Shown: positions 16,363-24,636 of the stretch, piece after piece
Numbering within the stretch: position 1 is the stretch's first letter
How the letters are laid out: the number at the start of each line of letters is the position of its first letter
Source of the DNA: Eisenbergiella sp963559585
GTDB taxonomy: Bacteria > Bacillota > Clostridia > Lachnospirales > Lachnospiraceae
Direction: 5' to 3'
Assembly (NCBI GenBank): GCA_963559585.1
Contig: CAUWLJ010000003.1
Location: 1-64,000 of the forward strand
DNA: 64,000 nt
Notes under the pieces: generated by a model
Database searches by the model: none
Told to the model about the DNA's origin: nothing
What the model saw: only the letters and a program-made list of their open reading frames with translations
Position numbers and translations under genes: made by a program

Positions 16363-17577
16363 TCATTCTATCAGGTACAGGAAAAAGCCTCCGTCCTTAT
16401 CTTCACAGAAAAAAGTATAGGTCAGGTCGTCCTTCTGGTACACGTACAGGTACAGCAGCCCCGACTCGTTGAAGCCGTCCACCTCCCGCACCTCCTTATA
16501 GGGAGCCTGCGCGGACAGGCCGCTCTCCGTCTCCAGACGCTTCCCCTGCTCCTGCTGCCAGGAAATCCCCACCGCCTCCGGGAAGGTCAGATAGCTGTTT
16601 CCCTCAAAGGAGGGGAGGCCCAGGGCCTCCGTCAGGCCGTTTATGGTATCGATCACCTGATCCCCATAACGGAACGAATCCCGGCAGACATAGACTCTAT
16701 CCGCCGTAAGGGTATCCTCAATGCTGTCCTCTGCAGCCCCGGACATATAGTAAGCGTCTATCTCCTCCAGCATAACCGCCGTCTCGCCCTCAAGCTGGTA
16801 AAGCGTCCTTTCCCCCGTATACATGGCCGCGATCTCATCCGCCCCCAGCCCCAGAAGCTGGGAGTACACAATATCCCCCAGATGGAAGCTTCCCGAAAAC
16901 ACCGGGCTCTCCGCTCCGTCGTAGAGCGTGCCCGCGCCCTCCTCCTCCCCGTTCAGAAACGTTCCGGCATACTGCTTCGTCCCGTTTTCCCGGTACAGGA
17001 TCCCTTCTCCCTCAAAAAGATTCTCCGAAAAGGCTCCCTTATACTGAGGCTGCCCTGACGGATAGTACAGTGTCCCGGTTCCCTCATACTTGTTCTGTGC
17101 AAACTGCCCTTCATAAACCCTCTGCCCGTCCTGGCTGTACAGGGTTCCATAGCCGGAAGCATATCCCCGCTCCACAGCCCCCTCGTAGGCAGTATAACCG
17201 GATTTTGCCCGGATCCGCACCCGATCGTTCACAAAGCGCAGGGGGATGGAATCATAGTCGTAAACGCGCAGCCCGTCTGCCATTCCAGACACCAGCCTGG
17301 AGGGCGGATTGATGAAAAAAAGATAATACAGGCACAGCAGCCCCACTATAATCACTACGGAAAACGCCAGCTTTCTGCTGACCAGAAATCCCAGTATCGG
17401 AAAATAGTCGTGCTTATTCCTGGGCTTGATGCTGAACAGGCCGCTGAGCAGCTGCCTGGCTTTGGTCAGGATGCGGGAATGGATGTAGCTCCAGCTCGTC
17501 CAGTATTTCAGCTTCGTCCAGAGCGGCGTTATTTTAGCTTTGATGGTGCTTATCAGTACATTAAACAGATCGTTCAT
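16363..17577 (-). CDS. MORN-repeat single-pass membrane protein
   Basis: A 404-aa protein. Residues 1-68 are basic and cytoplasmic. Residues about 70-90 (LAFSVVIIVGLLCLYYLFF) form one membrane helix. Outside lie about five MORN repeats, roughly residues 128-230, with the pattern YEGxxxxGxGxGTLY (YASGYGTLYSQDGQRVYEGQF, YEGTGTLYYPSGQPQYKGAF, FEGEGILYRENGTKQYAGTF). The C-terminal 170 residues are alpha/beta without a clear family. MORN repeats usually act as scaffolds or bind membranes and partners. The gene is 3 bp after the stop of the pseudo-cyclase gene, so the two are coupled. A role in docking the CIS is inferred from context. Confidence 0.72.
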   Translation of the reverse strand: MNDLFNVLISTIKAKITPLWTKLKYWTSWSYIHSRILTKARQLLSGLFSIKPRNKHDYFPILGFLVSRKLAFSVVIIVGLLCLYYLFFINPPSRLVSGMADGLRVYDYDSIPLRFVNDRVRIRAKSGYTAYEGAVERGYASGYGTLYSQDGQRVYEGQFAQNKYEGTGTLYYPSGQPQYKGAFSENLFEGEGILYRENGTKQYAGTFLNGEEEGAGTLYDGAESPVFSGSFHLGDIVYSQLLGLGADEIAAMYTGERTLYQLEGETAVMLEEIDAYYMSGAAEDSIEDTLTADRVYVCRDSFRYGDQVIDTINGLTEALGLPSFEGNSYLTFPEAVGISWQQEQGKRLETESGLSAQAPYKEVREVDGFNESGLLYLYVYQKDDLTYTFFCEDKDGGFFLYLIE

Positions 17578-17580
17578 TCT

Positions 17581-19350
17581 TTATCCCACTCCGTCAGCAA
17601 GGAATCCATGGGAAACGATTCCATTTCCCGTCTGATTCAGACACCTCTCACAGGCAAACACGTACCATTTCGCCACCTCGTCGGAGGGGCATTCCTTCAG
17701 AACCTCCGTAAAAACGCTTCTGGCCAGGTAAAAATCATCCTGATAATACAGGGACAGCCCCTCCTGGAACCTGGCGTCCGCCGCCAGCCTGCGCCGTCTC
17801 TCCTTCATGGGGCAGGCATCCAGGATCTCATACAGCTTGAAGCTGCGGCCTTCTCCCTCGATAAAACCGATATAACGGCAGTCCGCTTCTTTCTCTACCA
17901 CCTGGTACACGGTGTCCGTCACTGCCATGCGGATGCCTGCATCGCGCATACGGTCCGTATATTTTTCCAGAAACTTCATCTCATCCGACAGGACAAAGGC
18001 GGAGGCCTGTTCCTCATCACCTGCTACACCGTAGACGAAGCCGGTCCTGTGAAGCAGGATGAAGATTCCGTCCTCACCCGGAAGGCGCTCCCGCATACAG
18101 GCGGAAACCGCATCCACTCCGAAATTCAGCGCCTTCTGCGTCTGCTCCGTGAACATCAGCTCCAGCATCGTCAGATCCCGTCCTCCGGCCAGGAAAATCC
18201 CGCCGTATTCCTTCCACACCCGGCACAGCGCCGAATAGCGGACGTTCATCCGGCCAATGTACTCCTTTTCCTCCATCCTTCCCGCCCCCGGCATGGACAC
18301 CAGAGCCAGCACACCCGATGTATGTACGCTGTCGCCGGCCGCCACATCCAGAATGGAATTTTTGTTCAGAAGCTCCTCTATCCTCTTAGGGGCGAAGCGG
18401 TAATATGTCTGCAGCGTCCGGTATCTGTCATAATTGATCCGGGCCACCCCCATCACGATCTGCCCCAGGCTGTTCCAGAGAGAACGCATTTCCCTGCTGC
18501 GGATACGGTAACGCTTCTTCTGAAGCCCTCCCGCTTCCCAGTCCCATTCCTCCTTTCCCTCTCCCACCCGGTTCATCACCCGTACCATACGTCTAAGCTC
18601 CGCCCCCTGCAGGATGACCACCGACGCCAGAAGGACCGTGCCGATCAGAAGAACGGCGCTGCCTGCGCTCACATAATCCTCCAAAAGCCTCTGAAGCCTT
18701 GCTTCCATGGGCGCCAGGGAGATCTCCACCAGAAGCGCCTTTTTCGGCGCGATCCGGTCAGGAGCCGTCGCCGCCAGAAGTCCTGTCCGGCTTCCATCCG
18801 GCTTCTCCGCGATCCGGTAGGCGGTGGTGTGCTCTCTGAGGGATTCCGATGCCAGAAGCGACGCCTCCTCCATCCAGTCGTCCGGAAAAACCGCAGCGCC
18901 TCCGGATGACTGCTGTGCTCCATCCGCCTGCGCTCCATCCGTCTGTGCCCCGTTCACGGTAAACAGCACGCTGTAGGTATCCACATCCCGGTTTAAGACC
19001 GCCGCATTCAGATACGTATAGCTTATCTCTCCCACCGTTGTAACCGGAAGAATGGCTTCCAGCATTCCGCCAAGCTCCTCCCGCTCCCGCACGCTCCCCG
19101 TCAGCTCCTTCTCCTCCGCCGCCTCCAGCCAGGCCGAGGACTGCTGCAGGTACACGCCGAACAGGCTCAGGTACTGCTCCAGGGAAAAGGTTTCCGCCTT
19201 CCTATAGCCCCAGGCCGCGCCCCCCGCAACGGTCACTGCCAGAATCAGCTCCATCACCGCAAACCTCTGTAACGCCTGGGAACGGCCTGCCAGCAGGATC
19301 AGGAACAGGAGCAGGACGATGACAAGGCTTATGATCACAACAACATTCAT
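17581..19350 (-). CDS. Membrane protein with degenerate class III nucleotidyl cyclase domain
   Basis: A 589-aa protein. There are two N-terminal membrane helices (about 3-21 and 30-48), an outer domain of about 175 residues and a third helix (about 228-250), then a HAMP-like linker. From about residue 305 the text YYRFAPKRIEELLNKNSILDV, then GDSVHTSGVLALVSMPG, copies the start of bacterial adenylate/guanylate cyclase domains. Those normally read RFVPxxFLxLLGKxSIxDVxLGD and then FSDI. Here the metal-binding aspartates are absent (VSMP in place of FSDI), so catalysis is unlikely. The end (FQEGLSLYYQDDFYLARSVF, then EVLKECPSDEVAKWY) is the TPR-like tail often found after such cyclase domains. 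It may sense a signal or scaffold. It is 12 bp after the pseudokinase-like gene. Confidence 0.65.
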   Translation of the reverse strand: MNVVVIISLVIVLLLFLILLAGRSQALQRFAVMELILAVTVAGGAAWGYRKAETFSLEQYLSLFGVYLQQSSAWLEAAEEKELTGSVREREELGGMLEAILPVTTVGEISYTYLNAAVLNRDVDTYSVLFTVNGAQTDGAQADGAQQSSGGAAVFPDDWMEEASLLASESLREHTTAYRIAEKPDGSRTGLLAATAPDRIAPKKALLVEISLAPMEARLQRLLEDYVSAGSAVLLIGTVLLASVVILQGAELRRMVRVMNRVGEGKEEWDWEAGGLQKKRYRIRSREMRSLWNSLGQIVMGVARINYDRYRTLQTYYRFAPKRIEELLNKNSILDVAAGDSVHTSGVLALVSMPGAGRMEEKEYIGRMNVRYSALCRVWKEYGGIFLAGGRDLTMLELMFTEQTQKALNFGVDAVSACMRERLPGEDGIFILLHRTGFVYGVAGDEEQASAFVLSDEMKFLEKYTDRMRDAGIRMAVTDTVYQVVEKEADCRYIGFIEGEGRSFKLYEILDACPMKERRRRLAADARFQEGLSLYYQDDFYLARSVFTEVLKECPSDEVAKWYVFACERCLNQTGNGIVSHGFLADGVG

Positions 19351-19362
19351 GCTACTCTCCCT

Positions 19363-20199
19363 CTATTTTACTAACGATTCCGTTCCTATCTGCTTAAACG
19401 TATTGAAAAACAGGCGGAACAGCGGCACGTCTCCCCAGATCAGGCCGGATACGATCATGATCAGAACCAGCAGCAGCAGGATGGTGCTGCAGATCAGCAG
19501 GAACCGGAAAACCGGCCCCTGATTCTTGTACAGCAGATCCTGAAAAAATACCCGGATCCCCCGCTTGGCAGGCCTGGGGGCAGACAGTCTCAGATCCGTA
19601 TACAGCTCCCGAAAGCTCTGATAGCCCTGCCTCAGCAGCTTCTTCTGCAGCAGCCTGTACCCCACAGTCCTGCTTCCTCCCGCTTCCTCCAGAAGCCGTC
19701 TGACGATCAGCGCACATTCCGTCGCACACTGGCTCTCCGCGCAGTTTTTATCCATCTCCTCCAGATCAATGGCACAGTTTATGCTCACGCTTCCGTCCTT
19801 GTTCAGATGGATCTGCCGCTGGGCAAGAGCAAGATAGAGAAGGGGATAGGGCAGCATGGACGCCATACAGGCCAGAATCAGGTTCCGGCAGATCTCGTCA
19901 CGGACGGCAGGGGCGATGCTCTCTCCCATATAAAAATCCCACAGGAACCGCTCCCTGCTGTATGCAAAGGCCACACAGAAGCCCTGGCCCCGGGCAAACA
20001 TCGCCGCACAGCCCTCCGTGCCGTGCCTCCCGCGCTCAAACACCTCCAGAAGCTCCCGCACCACAGCGTGATCCTTTACGGTAAGGACGGTAAAGCAGAC
20101 CCCTGTATTTCTGTCCTCGCAGATGGCTATATCATTTACCCTTCCCCGATACACTTCCCTGACCTTCCGCAGCGCCAGGTTCTCCGACTGGTATTTCAT
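19363..20199 (-). CDS. Pseudokinase-like protein with C-terminal membrane anchor
   Basis: A 278-aa protein. Residues 1-215 have a kinase-like flow: a strand-rich N-lobe (VYRGRVNDIAICEDRN, then GVCFTVLTVKD) and a C-lobe segment ALAQRQIHLNKDGSVSINCAI in the place of HRDxKxxNILL and DFG. The catalytic Asp and DFG Asp are missing, so it would be inactive. One membrane helix lies near residues 231-256 (FRFLLICSTILLLLVLIMIV), followed by about 20 residues outside. This arrangement recalls the pseudokinase-TM layout of EssB/YukC in type VII secretion, but homology is not shown. It lies between the 601-aa protein and the pseudo-cyclase gene. The kinase-fold reading is tentative. Confidence 0.5.
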   Translation of the reverse strand: MKYQSENLALRKVREVYRGRVNDIAICEDRNTGVCFTVLTVKDHAVVRELLEVFERGRHGTEGCAAMFARGQGFCVAFAYSRERFLWDFYMGESIAPAVRDEICRNLILACMASMLPYPLLYLALAQRQIHLNKDGSVSINCAIDLEEMDKNCAESQCATECALIVRRLLEEAGGSRTVGYRLLQKKLLRQGYQSFRELYTDLRLSAPRPAKRGIRVFFQDLLYKNQGPVFRFLLICSTILLLLVLIMIVSGLIWGDVPLFRLFFNTFKQIGTESLVK

Positions 20200-20248
20200 A
20201 CACGGCCCATCCTTATCTATTTTTTAACGGTCCACCCATATCGTTTTG

Positions 20249-22054
20249 TCACACCGCTTCTTCTTCCATTGTCTTCTTCTTCACAATCGCATAAGCATAA
20301 GTACAGATCAGAGGCATGTCCGTGCAGTAGATCCTCAGCTCATACACCCCTTCTCTGGCAGGAGCCGTATATACTCCGTCCGGAGTCACTTCGCCGCTTT
20401 CCGGCTCCGTCATCTCATAGGAAAGAGAGCAGTTCTTCATGTTATTGAACCTTACCTGGAAGTAATAGCTCTCCTTCGTTCCCAATACCACAGTAGGTGT
20501 CACGGCGCTGATGCTCCTGCCGCTGGCATATTCCACGCTCCGGTCTTCCTCCTGACCGTCATAGCGCACAGCCACCCAGCGGTAGGTGAGCATCAGGTAA
20601 TCCACATCCTGTAAGAGGCGCACAGCCACCACGAAGCTTCCCTTATCGTTCAGCACCTTCACTGCTGCCTCTGCGGAAACCTGCCGCATCCGGGCGGAGG
20701 GGAACAGCTCCGGGTTCCCGTACACAGTGACCCTGGTATCCTGCTTCAGGGCAGGATCCTCCTCCAGATATTCGTATCCTACCTCCACATACACGTTTCC
20801 TCTGCCAAGGCCGTGCATGATCTCACCGGAATAGCAGATGTCGCCCCGTCTGGCGCTGCCTCCCAGGGGAATCTCCACGATCCCCGTCTCGATCCTGGGC
20901 ATTTTCCCTTCCGCTGCCGCCTGCACGGCTCCGGTATCCGGCCTGATCTGCGCCCTGTCTTTCTTCTCATAGAAAGGCAGACGTCTGCTGAAAAAGCCCT
21001 CAAATTCCCGTCTCTGCCGCTCCTCCCGCATTGTGGGAAGATAGGCTCCTCTCCCGGTCTCCGCAACCTTCTCAATCAGATAAGCCGCCTCTGTGCGGAC
21101 CAGCTCCAGATCGGCCAGACGGATATAATCCGCCCGCCTGCCCATGCTGCGCAGCTCCATGCTCACCCTGCCGCTCTCCGTAAGCGCCAGCTCCTCCGGC
21201 TTCCTTCCGCTCACGGATACCCTGCAGCCCAGTTCAAAATCCGCAGGCGTCTCAACGCCCCCAATAACAGCCCTGCCGCTTCCCGGGCGCAGAAGCACAC
21301 TGGTATCCTCCAGCTCATCCTCCTGGGCCAGCATCCAGTATTCCCGCACCGCCTTTTTCCCTCTGGAAAGCTGGATATTATCCAGAAAAATCTTAAGCTC
21401 CTGTTCCCCGTCCGAGGCAGAGAGGGCAGGAGCCTGCAGGACGCCTTCATAATAAAGCTTCACGCTCCTGTCAGACAGCTTCTCCGCCTCCACCTCCAGC
21501 TTCACATAATGGCCTGCGCAGACCACGGCAGGCATCCGCAGACGGATCACATAATCCTGGTTCTCAAACAGGCGGCCTCCCGTATAGAACTCCGTGTCCG
21601 CCTCATAATTTTCCACAAGCCCTGCCGTATCGCTCACAAAGAGCTCATAGCCCTCTTTGATCCGGTTATATTCATACTCCTTCTCACCGTCCTGCCTGTT
21701 GACCGCATAGACCGCGTGGACAGGCTCCTCCCGGTACCTCAGGCACAGGCTCACATGATCGGAGGTCAGCTCTTCAAAGCCTGTAATGGCCGACAGCTTC
21801 TTTACCACGGAGCTGTCCACCACGATCTCGCGCCCCGTATCGTCGATAGCCATGCCGCTCTCAATCATCAGGGACTGATCGTCCAGGCTGACCACACCCA
21901 GGCCGCACACGATCCCTGCCCCTGTCACCATCTGGTTCAAAAAACGCCTTTTATTATTCAGATACGCCTGCTCTGCCTCAAAGTCTGCGGAGGTCAGCAT
22001 CTTTCCGGTATAGTACCGATTTCTCTCGAATGGGATCAACTCATTATTTCTCAC
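20249..22054 (-). CDS. CIS-associated structural protein (family with N-terminal FERNRYYTGKML motif)
   Basis: A 601-aa protein read from GTG at 22054. It starts MRNNELIPFERNRYYTGKML and continues SADFEAEQAYLNNKRRFLN, then GAGIVCGLGVVSLDDQSLMI. This N-terminal block is found in large proteins of CIS and phage-tail-like clusters of actinobacteria and clostridia. The middle (about 150-380) alternates strands and short helices. The C-terminus has an Ig-like part (VRFNNMKNCSLSYEMTEPES, then a GVYTAPAREGVYELRIY segment). No signal peptide or membrane segment is present. It is the first gene of the minus-strand locus. A baseplate, fibre or docking protein is plausible, but the exact role is unknown. 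Confidence 0.65.
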   Translation of the reverse strand: MRNNELIPFERNRYYTGKMLTSADFEAEQAYLNNKRRFLNQMVTGAGIVCGLGVVSLDDQSLMIESGMAIDDTGREIVVDSSVVKKLSAITGFEELTSDHVSLCLRYREEPVHAVYAVNRQDGEKEYEYNRIKEGYELFVSDTAGLVENYEADTEFYTGGRLFENQDYVIRLRMPAVVCAGHYVKLEVEAEKLSDRSVKLYYEGVLQAPALSASDGEQELKIFLDNIQLSRGKKAVREYWMLAQEDELEDTSVLLRPGSGRAVIGGVETPADFELGCRVSVSGRKPEELALTESGRVSMELRSMGRRADYIRLADLELVRTEAAYLIEKVAETGRGAYLPTMREERQRREFEGFFSRRLPFYEKKDRAQIRPDTGAVQAAAEGKMPRIETGIVEIPLGGSARRGDICYSGEIMHGLGRGNVYVEVGYEYLEEDPALKQDTRVTVYGNPELFPSARMRQVSAEAAVKVLNDKGSFVVAVRLLQDVDYLMLTYRWVAVRYDGQEEDRSVEYASGRSISAVTPTVVLGTKESYYFQVRFNNMKNCSLSYEMTEPESGEVTPDGVYTAPAREGVYELRIYCTDMPLICTYAYAIVKKKTMEEEAV

Positions 22055-22239
22055 TGGCCCGGTATCCTTTCCGTCTTCTTACTGTAGAGCAGCAAAGACC
22101 TTCACTTTTCGTCCAACTTTTATTGACAATATACGATAATATATAACAGACTGCCGCTCCAAAGAAACCCATTTCCCCTGAACGGTTTCTTTTTCAGCCG
22201 AGTGGTCATTGTTTCCTTCCCTTTCCATCCCTTATCCTT

Positions 22240-22414
22240 AGAGCGTGTTTGAAAATTCATTCCCGCCATCTGCATACATAAATGTGTTTTTGGACTGGAT
22301 GCTTTTTCCCATTTCACTCCGGCAGTCCGGAATGATATAATAAAAGAAGAAGCGCAGACTACAGGATGGAAATAATTCCGAAGCCAGAGCGTGTTTGAAC
22401 GTTCATTCCCGCCA
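22240..22414. repeat. Pair of 28-29 bp direct repeats upstream of the LytTR operon
   Basis: The sequence AGAGCGTGTTTGAA, one to two variable bases, then TTCATTCCCGCCA occurs at about 22240-22267 and again at about 22386-22414. The two copies bracket the promoter of the LytTR two-component operon. They are much longer than LytTR operators, so they may be part of a dispersed repeat instead. Confidence 0.7.
22313..22341 (+). promoter_or_regulatory. Predicted sigma-A promoter for LytTR/AgrC-like operon
   Basis: TTCACT at 22313 and TATAAT at 22336 are separated by 17 bp. The spacer contains the interrupted palindrome CCGGCAGTCCGG. The predicted leader is about 145 nt. The intergenic region 22055-22492 also has to hold the promoter of the leftward CIS locus, which I could not place with confidence. 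Confidence 0.5.
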
Positions 22415-22492
22415 GGCAGAGCCGGCCGGCTATTTGTGCAGAAACCTCGCAAACAGCCGGAACGGCAGCTGCGCTTCAGAATGAGGACTTAG

Positions 22493-23212
22493 ATGGAAAC
22501 AATAAGGATAGCGATATGTGATGATGCGGCAGAGGATATACAGGAGCTGAACGAGCTGATACGCCAAAGCCGCCCTGATCTGGAAAAAATAGAAACCTAT
22601 GCCAACGCGGAAAGTCTCCTGAGGGTCATTGAGCGCGGTATCCTCTACGACCTGATTTTTCTGGATATTTATATGAACGACATGGAGGGAACGGAGGCGG
22701 CCCGTACCATACGCAGACTGCTTCCCGAGGCAGAAATCGTTTTTGTCACCATGAGCCGGGAGCACGCGGTACACGCTTTTGAGCTGGATGCCCTTCACTA
22801 TCTGGTCAAGCCCGTCTCCTCCGGCCAGATCAACGAAGCCTTTTCCAGATTCGAGCGCAGGAAAAAGGAAACGGCCTGCCTGGAGATCCGTGTAGGGAGA
22901 GAAGTTTTCACATTAAAAACCAGCCGGATCCATTATATGCAGAGCCAAAACAGCGGAACGGATATTTATATGGACAGCGGCGTCCTTCATTCCAGCGAAA
23001 AGACGTCCGCCATGGGAGAGCAGGTTTCCGCAAGCTTTCTTAACATACGCCGGGGCATGTACGTGAACATGAACTATATCCAGCAGATGGACACCGACTC
23101 CTGCCTCTTAAAAAACGGAGAGCGGGTGCTCCTCAGCCGGAAGGACAGAGCCGGAATACGCAGCAGGTATAAAGAATATATTTACGGAATCGTGAAAAAA
23201 GAAGGGAGTTAA
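22493..23212 (+). CDS. LytTR-family response regulator
   Basis: A 239-aa regulator. The receiver domain (residues 1-120) has the acidic pair DD at 10-11, the phospho-acceptor D58 in LYDLIFLDIYMNDMEG and the K in LVKPVSS. The C-terminal LytTR DNA-binding domain runs from about 132 to 236 (FTLKTSRIHYMQSQ, then FLNIRRGMYVNMNYIQQMD). It binds direct-repeat promoter sites in AgrA/VirR-type systems. GAGG lies 6 nt before the ATG. It is 4 bp upstream of its kinase gene and is transcribed away from the CIS locus, so it is a natural candidate regulator of that locus. Confidence 0.92.
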   Translation: METIRIAICDDAAEDIQELNELIRQSRPDLEKIETYANAESLLRVIERGILYDLIFLDIYMNDMEGTEAARTIRRLLPEAEIVFVTMSREHAVHAFELDALHYLVKPVSSGQINEAFSRFERRKKETACLEIRVGREVFTLKTSRIHYMQSQNSGTDIYMDSGVLHSSEKTSAMGEQVSASFLNIRRGMYVNMNYIQQMDTDSCLLKNGERVLLSRKDRAGIRSRYKEYIYGIVKKEGS

Positions 23213-23216
23213 AGCC

Positions 23217-24635
23217 ATGCTCGACTATTTCCTCCGTTTTGTATTTGGTTTCTTTCAGCAGATCCTTCCCTGTATGGTGCTGCTTACCCTTCCGTATGAA
23301 AGGGAAAACTTTCCATATGGAAAAAAGCGCTTTATCCTGACGGTATCCGGTATCTGTCTGGCAGTCTCCCTTCTTTTCGGCACAATCATGACAGGACTGT
23401 TCTACCATGCGGATGGAAAACAGATTTTCTTAAGAGAACTCCGGCCGGCATCTGTGGGCAACGCCTACATGGGGCTTACCGCCGTACTGCTCATCCTGTT
23501 TTACTGGAATACAGTGAGAGACGATTTCAGCAAAAAGCTGATTGTCCTGATATTGACAGCAGACTATGCCATACTGGAATACATTCTGGTAAACAGCCTG
23601 ACCTTCCTTCTGCGTATTTATTTCCACATTTTTAATACGGAGCTCTACTCTCCTGAGATCCTGCTCCTGTTTCTGGCCATCAAGGCCCCTGCCCTTCCTT
23701 TTATGTGCTTCTTTATGGCCAGGATCGTAAAGGAGTACCTGAGCGGGCGAAGCGGGAAGATGGTGAAGAAAAGCCTGCTGATCGTATCTGCCCTTACCAT
23801 TCTCCACGTCCTGTTCGTGGCGGGAAGTACGGCGGCCTATGAGACGGTCTATCACCAGACCCATCTGCTGCGGCTCCACTTTCTCAGCGATTTCCTGTTC
23901 GGACTGATCAACCTGGCCGTCATCTACTGGTATATTTTCCGGGAGGCGGATCAGGACATGAAGGAAAACGAATTCCAGCACCAGCTGGAGATCCAGCAGT
24001 TCCAGTACAATGCCATCCGCAGCGATATTGACAATGCGGCCCGGATACGCCATGACATCCGGCACCATATGAGGGTTCTGGAGCGCTTTCTGGACGAGGG
24101 AAGGCAGGAGGACGCCATGAGCTATCTGCAGGAGGTCACCAATTCCTGCTCCCTGCCGGAGACGGAGTGCTTCTGCAAAGACCCCGTTCTCAATGCCCTT
24201 CTCCAGTACTATCTGGGAGAGGCAAGGGAAAAGCAGATCCATCTGGAGCTTCACATCGATGTGAAGGACTGCCGTGTGGACACCTCAGATATGACGGTGG
24301 TAATGGGAAATCTTCTGGAAAATTCGATCCACGCCTGTGAGCAGGTGGCAGAGGGCCGTTTTATACGGCTCTATATGGGAGTGGTAAACAATGTGCTGGC
24401 CATGATTCTGGAAAACAGCAGCCCAGCCATGGGAACCGCAAAGGAAGCCCCCACAATCTGCGGAGAATTTATAAGCGGAGAGCAGCTCTGCCGCCAGCCC
24501 TGGGCCGGAATCGGCCTGAAAAGCGTTATTGCCACGGTAAAAAAATATCATGGCAGTTCAGAATTCCGATATGCGGACGGAGTATTCTGCTGCCGGATGA
24601 ATATGGAATGGGAGACAGGAGAACAGGGGCTGTAA
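23217..24635 (+). CDS. AgrC-like sensor histidine kinase (GHKL type)
   Basis: A 472-aa kinase. Residues 1-250 hold about six membrane helices, with no large outer domain, as in AgrC/ComD-type peptide sensors. The dimerisation helix has RHDIRHHMRVLERFL with the phospho-acceptor histidine. The ATP-binding GHKL domain has the N-box NLLENSIHACEQ and the G-box GIGLKSV near the end. The partner is the LytTR regulator directly upstream. No short signal-peptide precursor gene of the AgrD type was seen in the window. Its stop is separated by 1 bp from the stop of the convergent SH3 gene. Confidence 0.9.
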   Translation: MLDYFLRFVFGFFQQILPCMVLLTLPYERENFPYGKKRFILTVSGICLAVSLLFGTIMTGLFYHADGKQIFLRELRPASVGNAYMGLTAVLLILFYWNTVRDDFSKKLIVLILTADYAILEYILVNSLTFLLRIYFHIFNTELYSPEILLLFLAIKAPALPFMCFFMARIVKEYLSGRSGKMVKKSLLIVSALTILHVLFVAGSTAAYETVYHQTHLLRLHFLSDFLFGLINLAVIYWYIFREADQDMKENEFQHQLEIQQFQYNAIRSDIDNAARIRHDIRHHMRVLERFLDEGRQEDAMSYLQEVTNSCSLPETECFCKDPVLNALLQYYLGEAREKQIHLELHIDVKDCRVDTSDMTVVMGNLLENSIHACEQVAEGRFIRLYMGVVNNVLAMILENSSPAMGTAKEAPTICGEFISGEQLCRQPWAGIGLKSVIATVKKYHGSSEFRYADGVFCCRMNMEWETGEQGL

Positions 24636-24636
24636 G

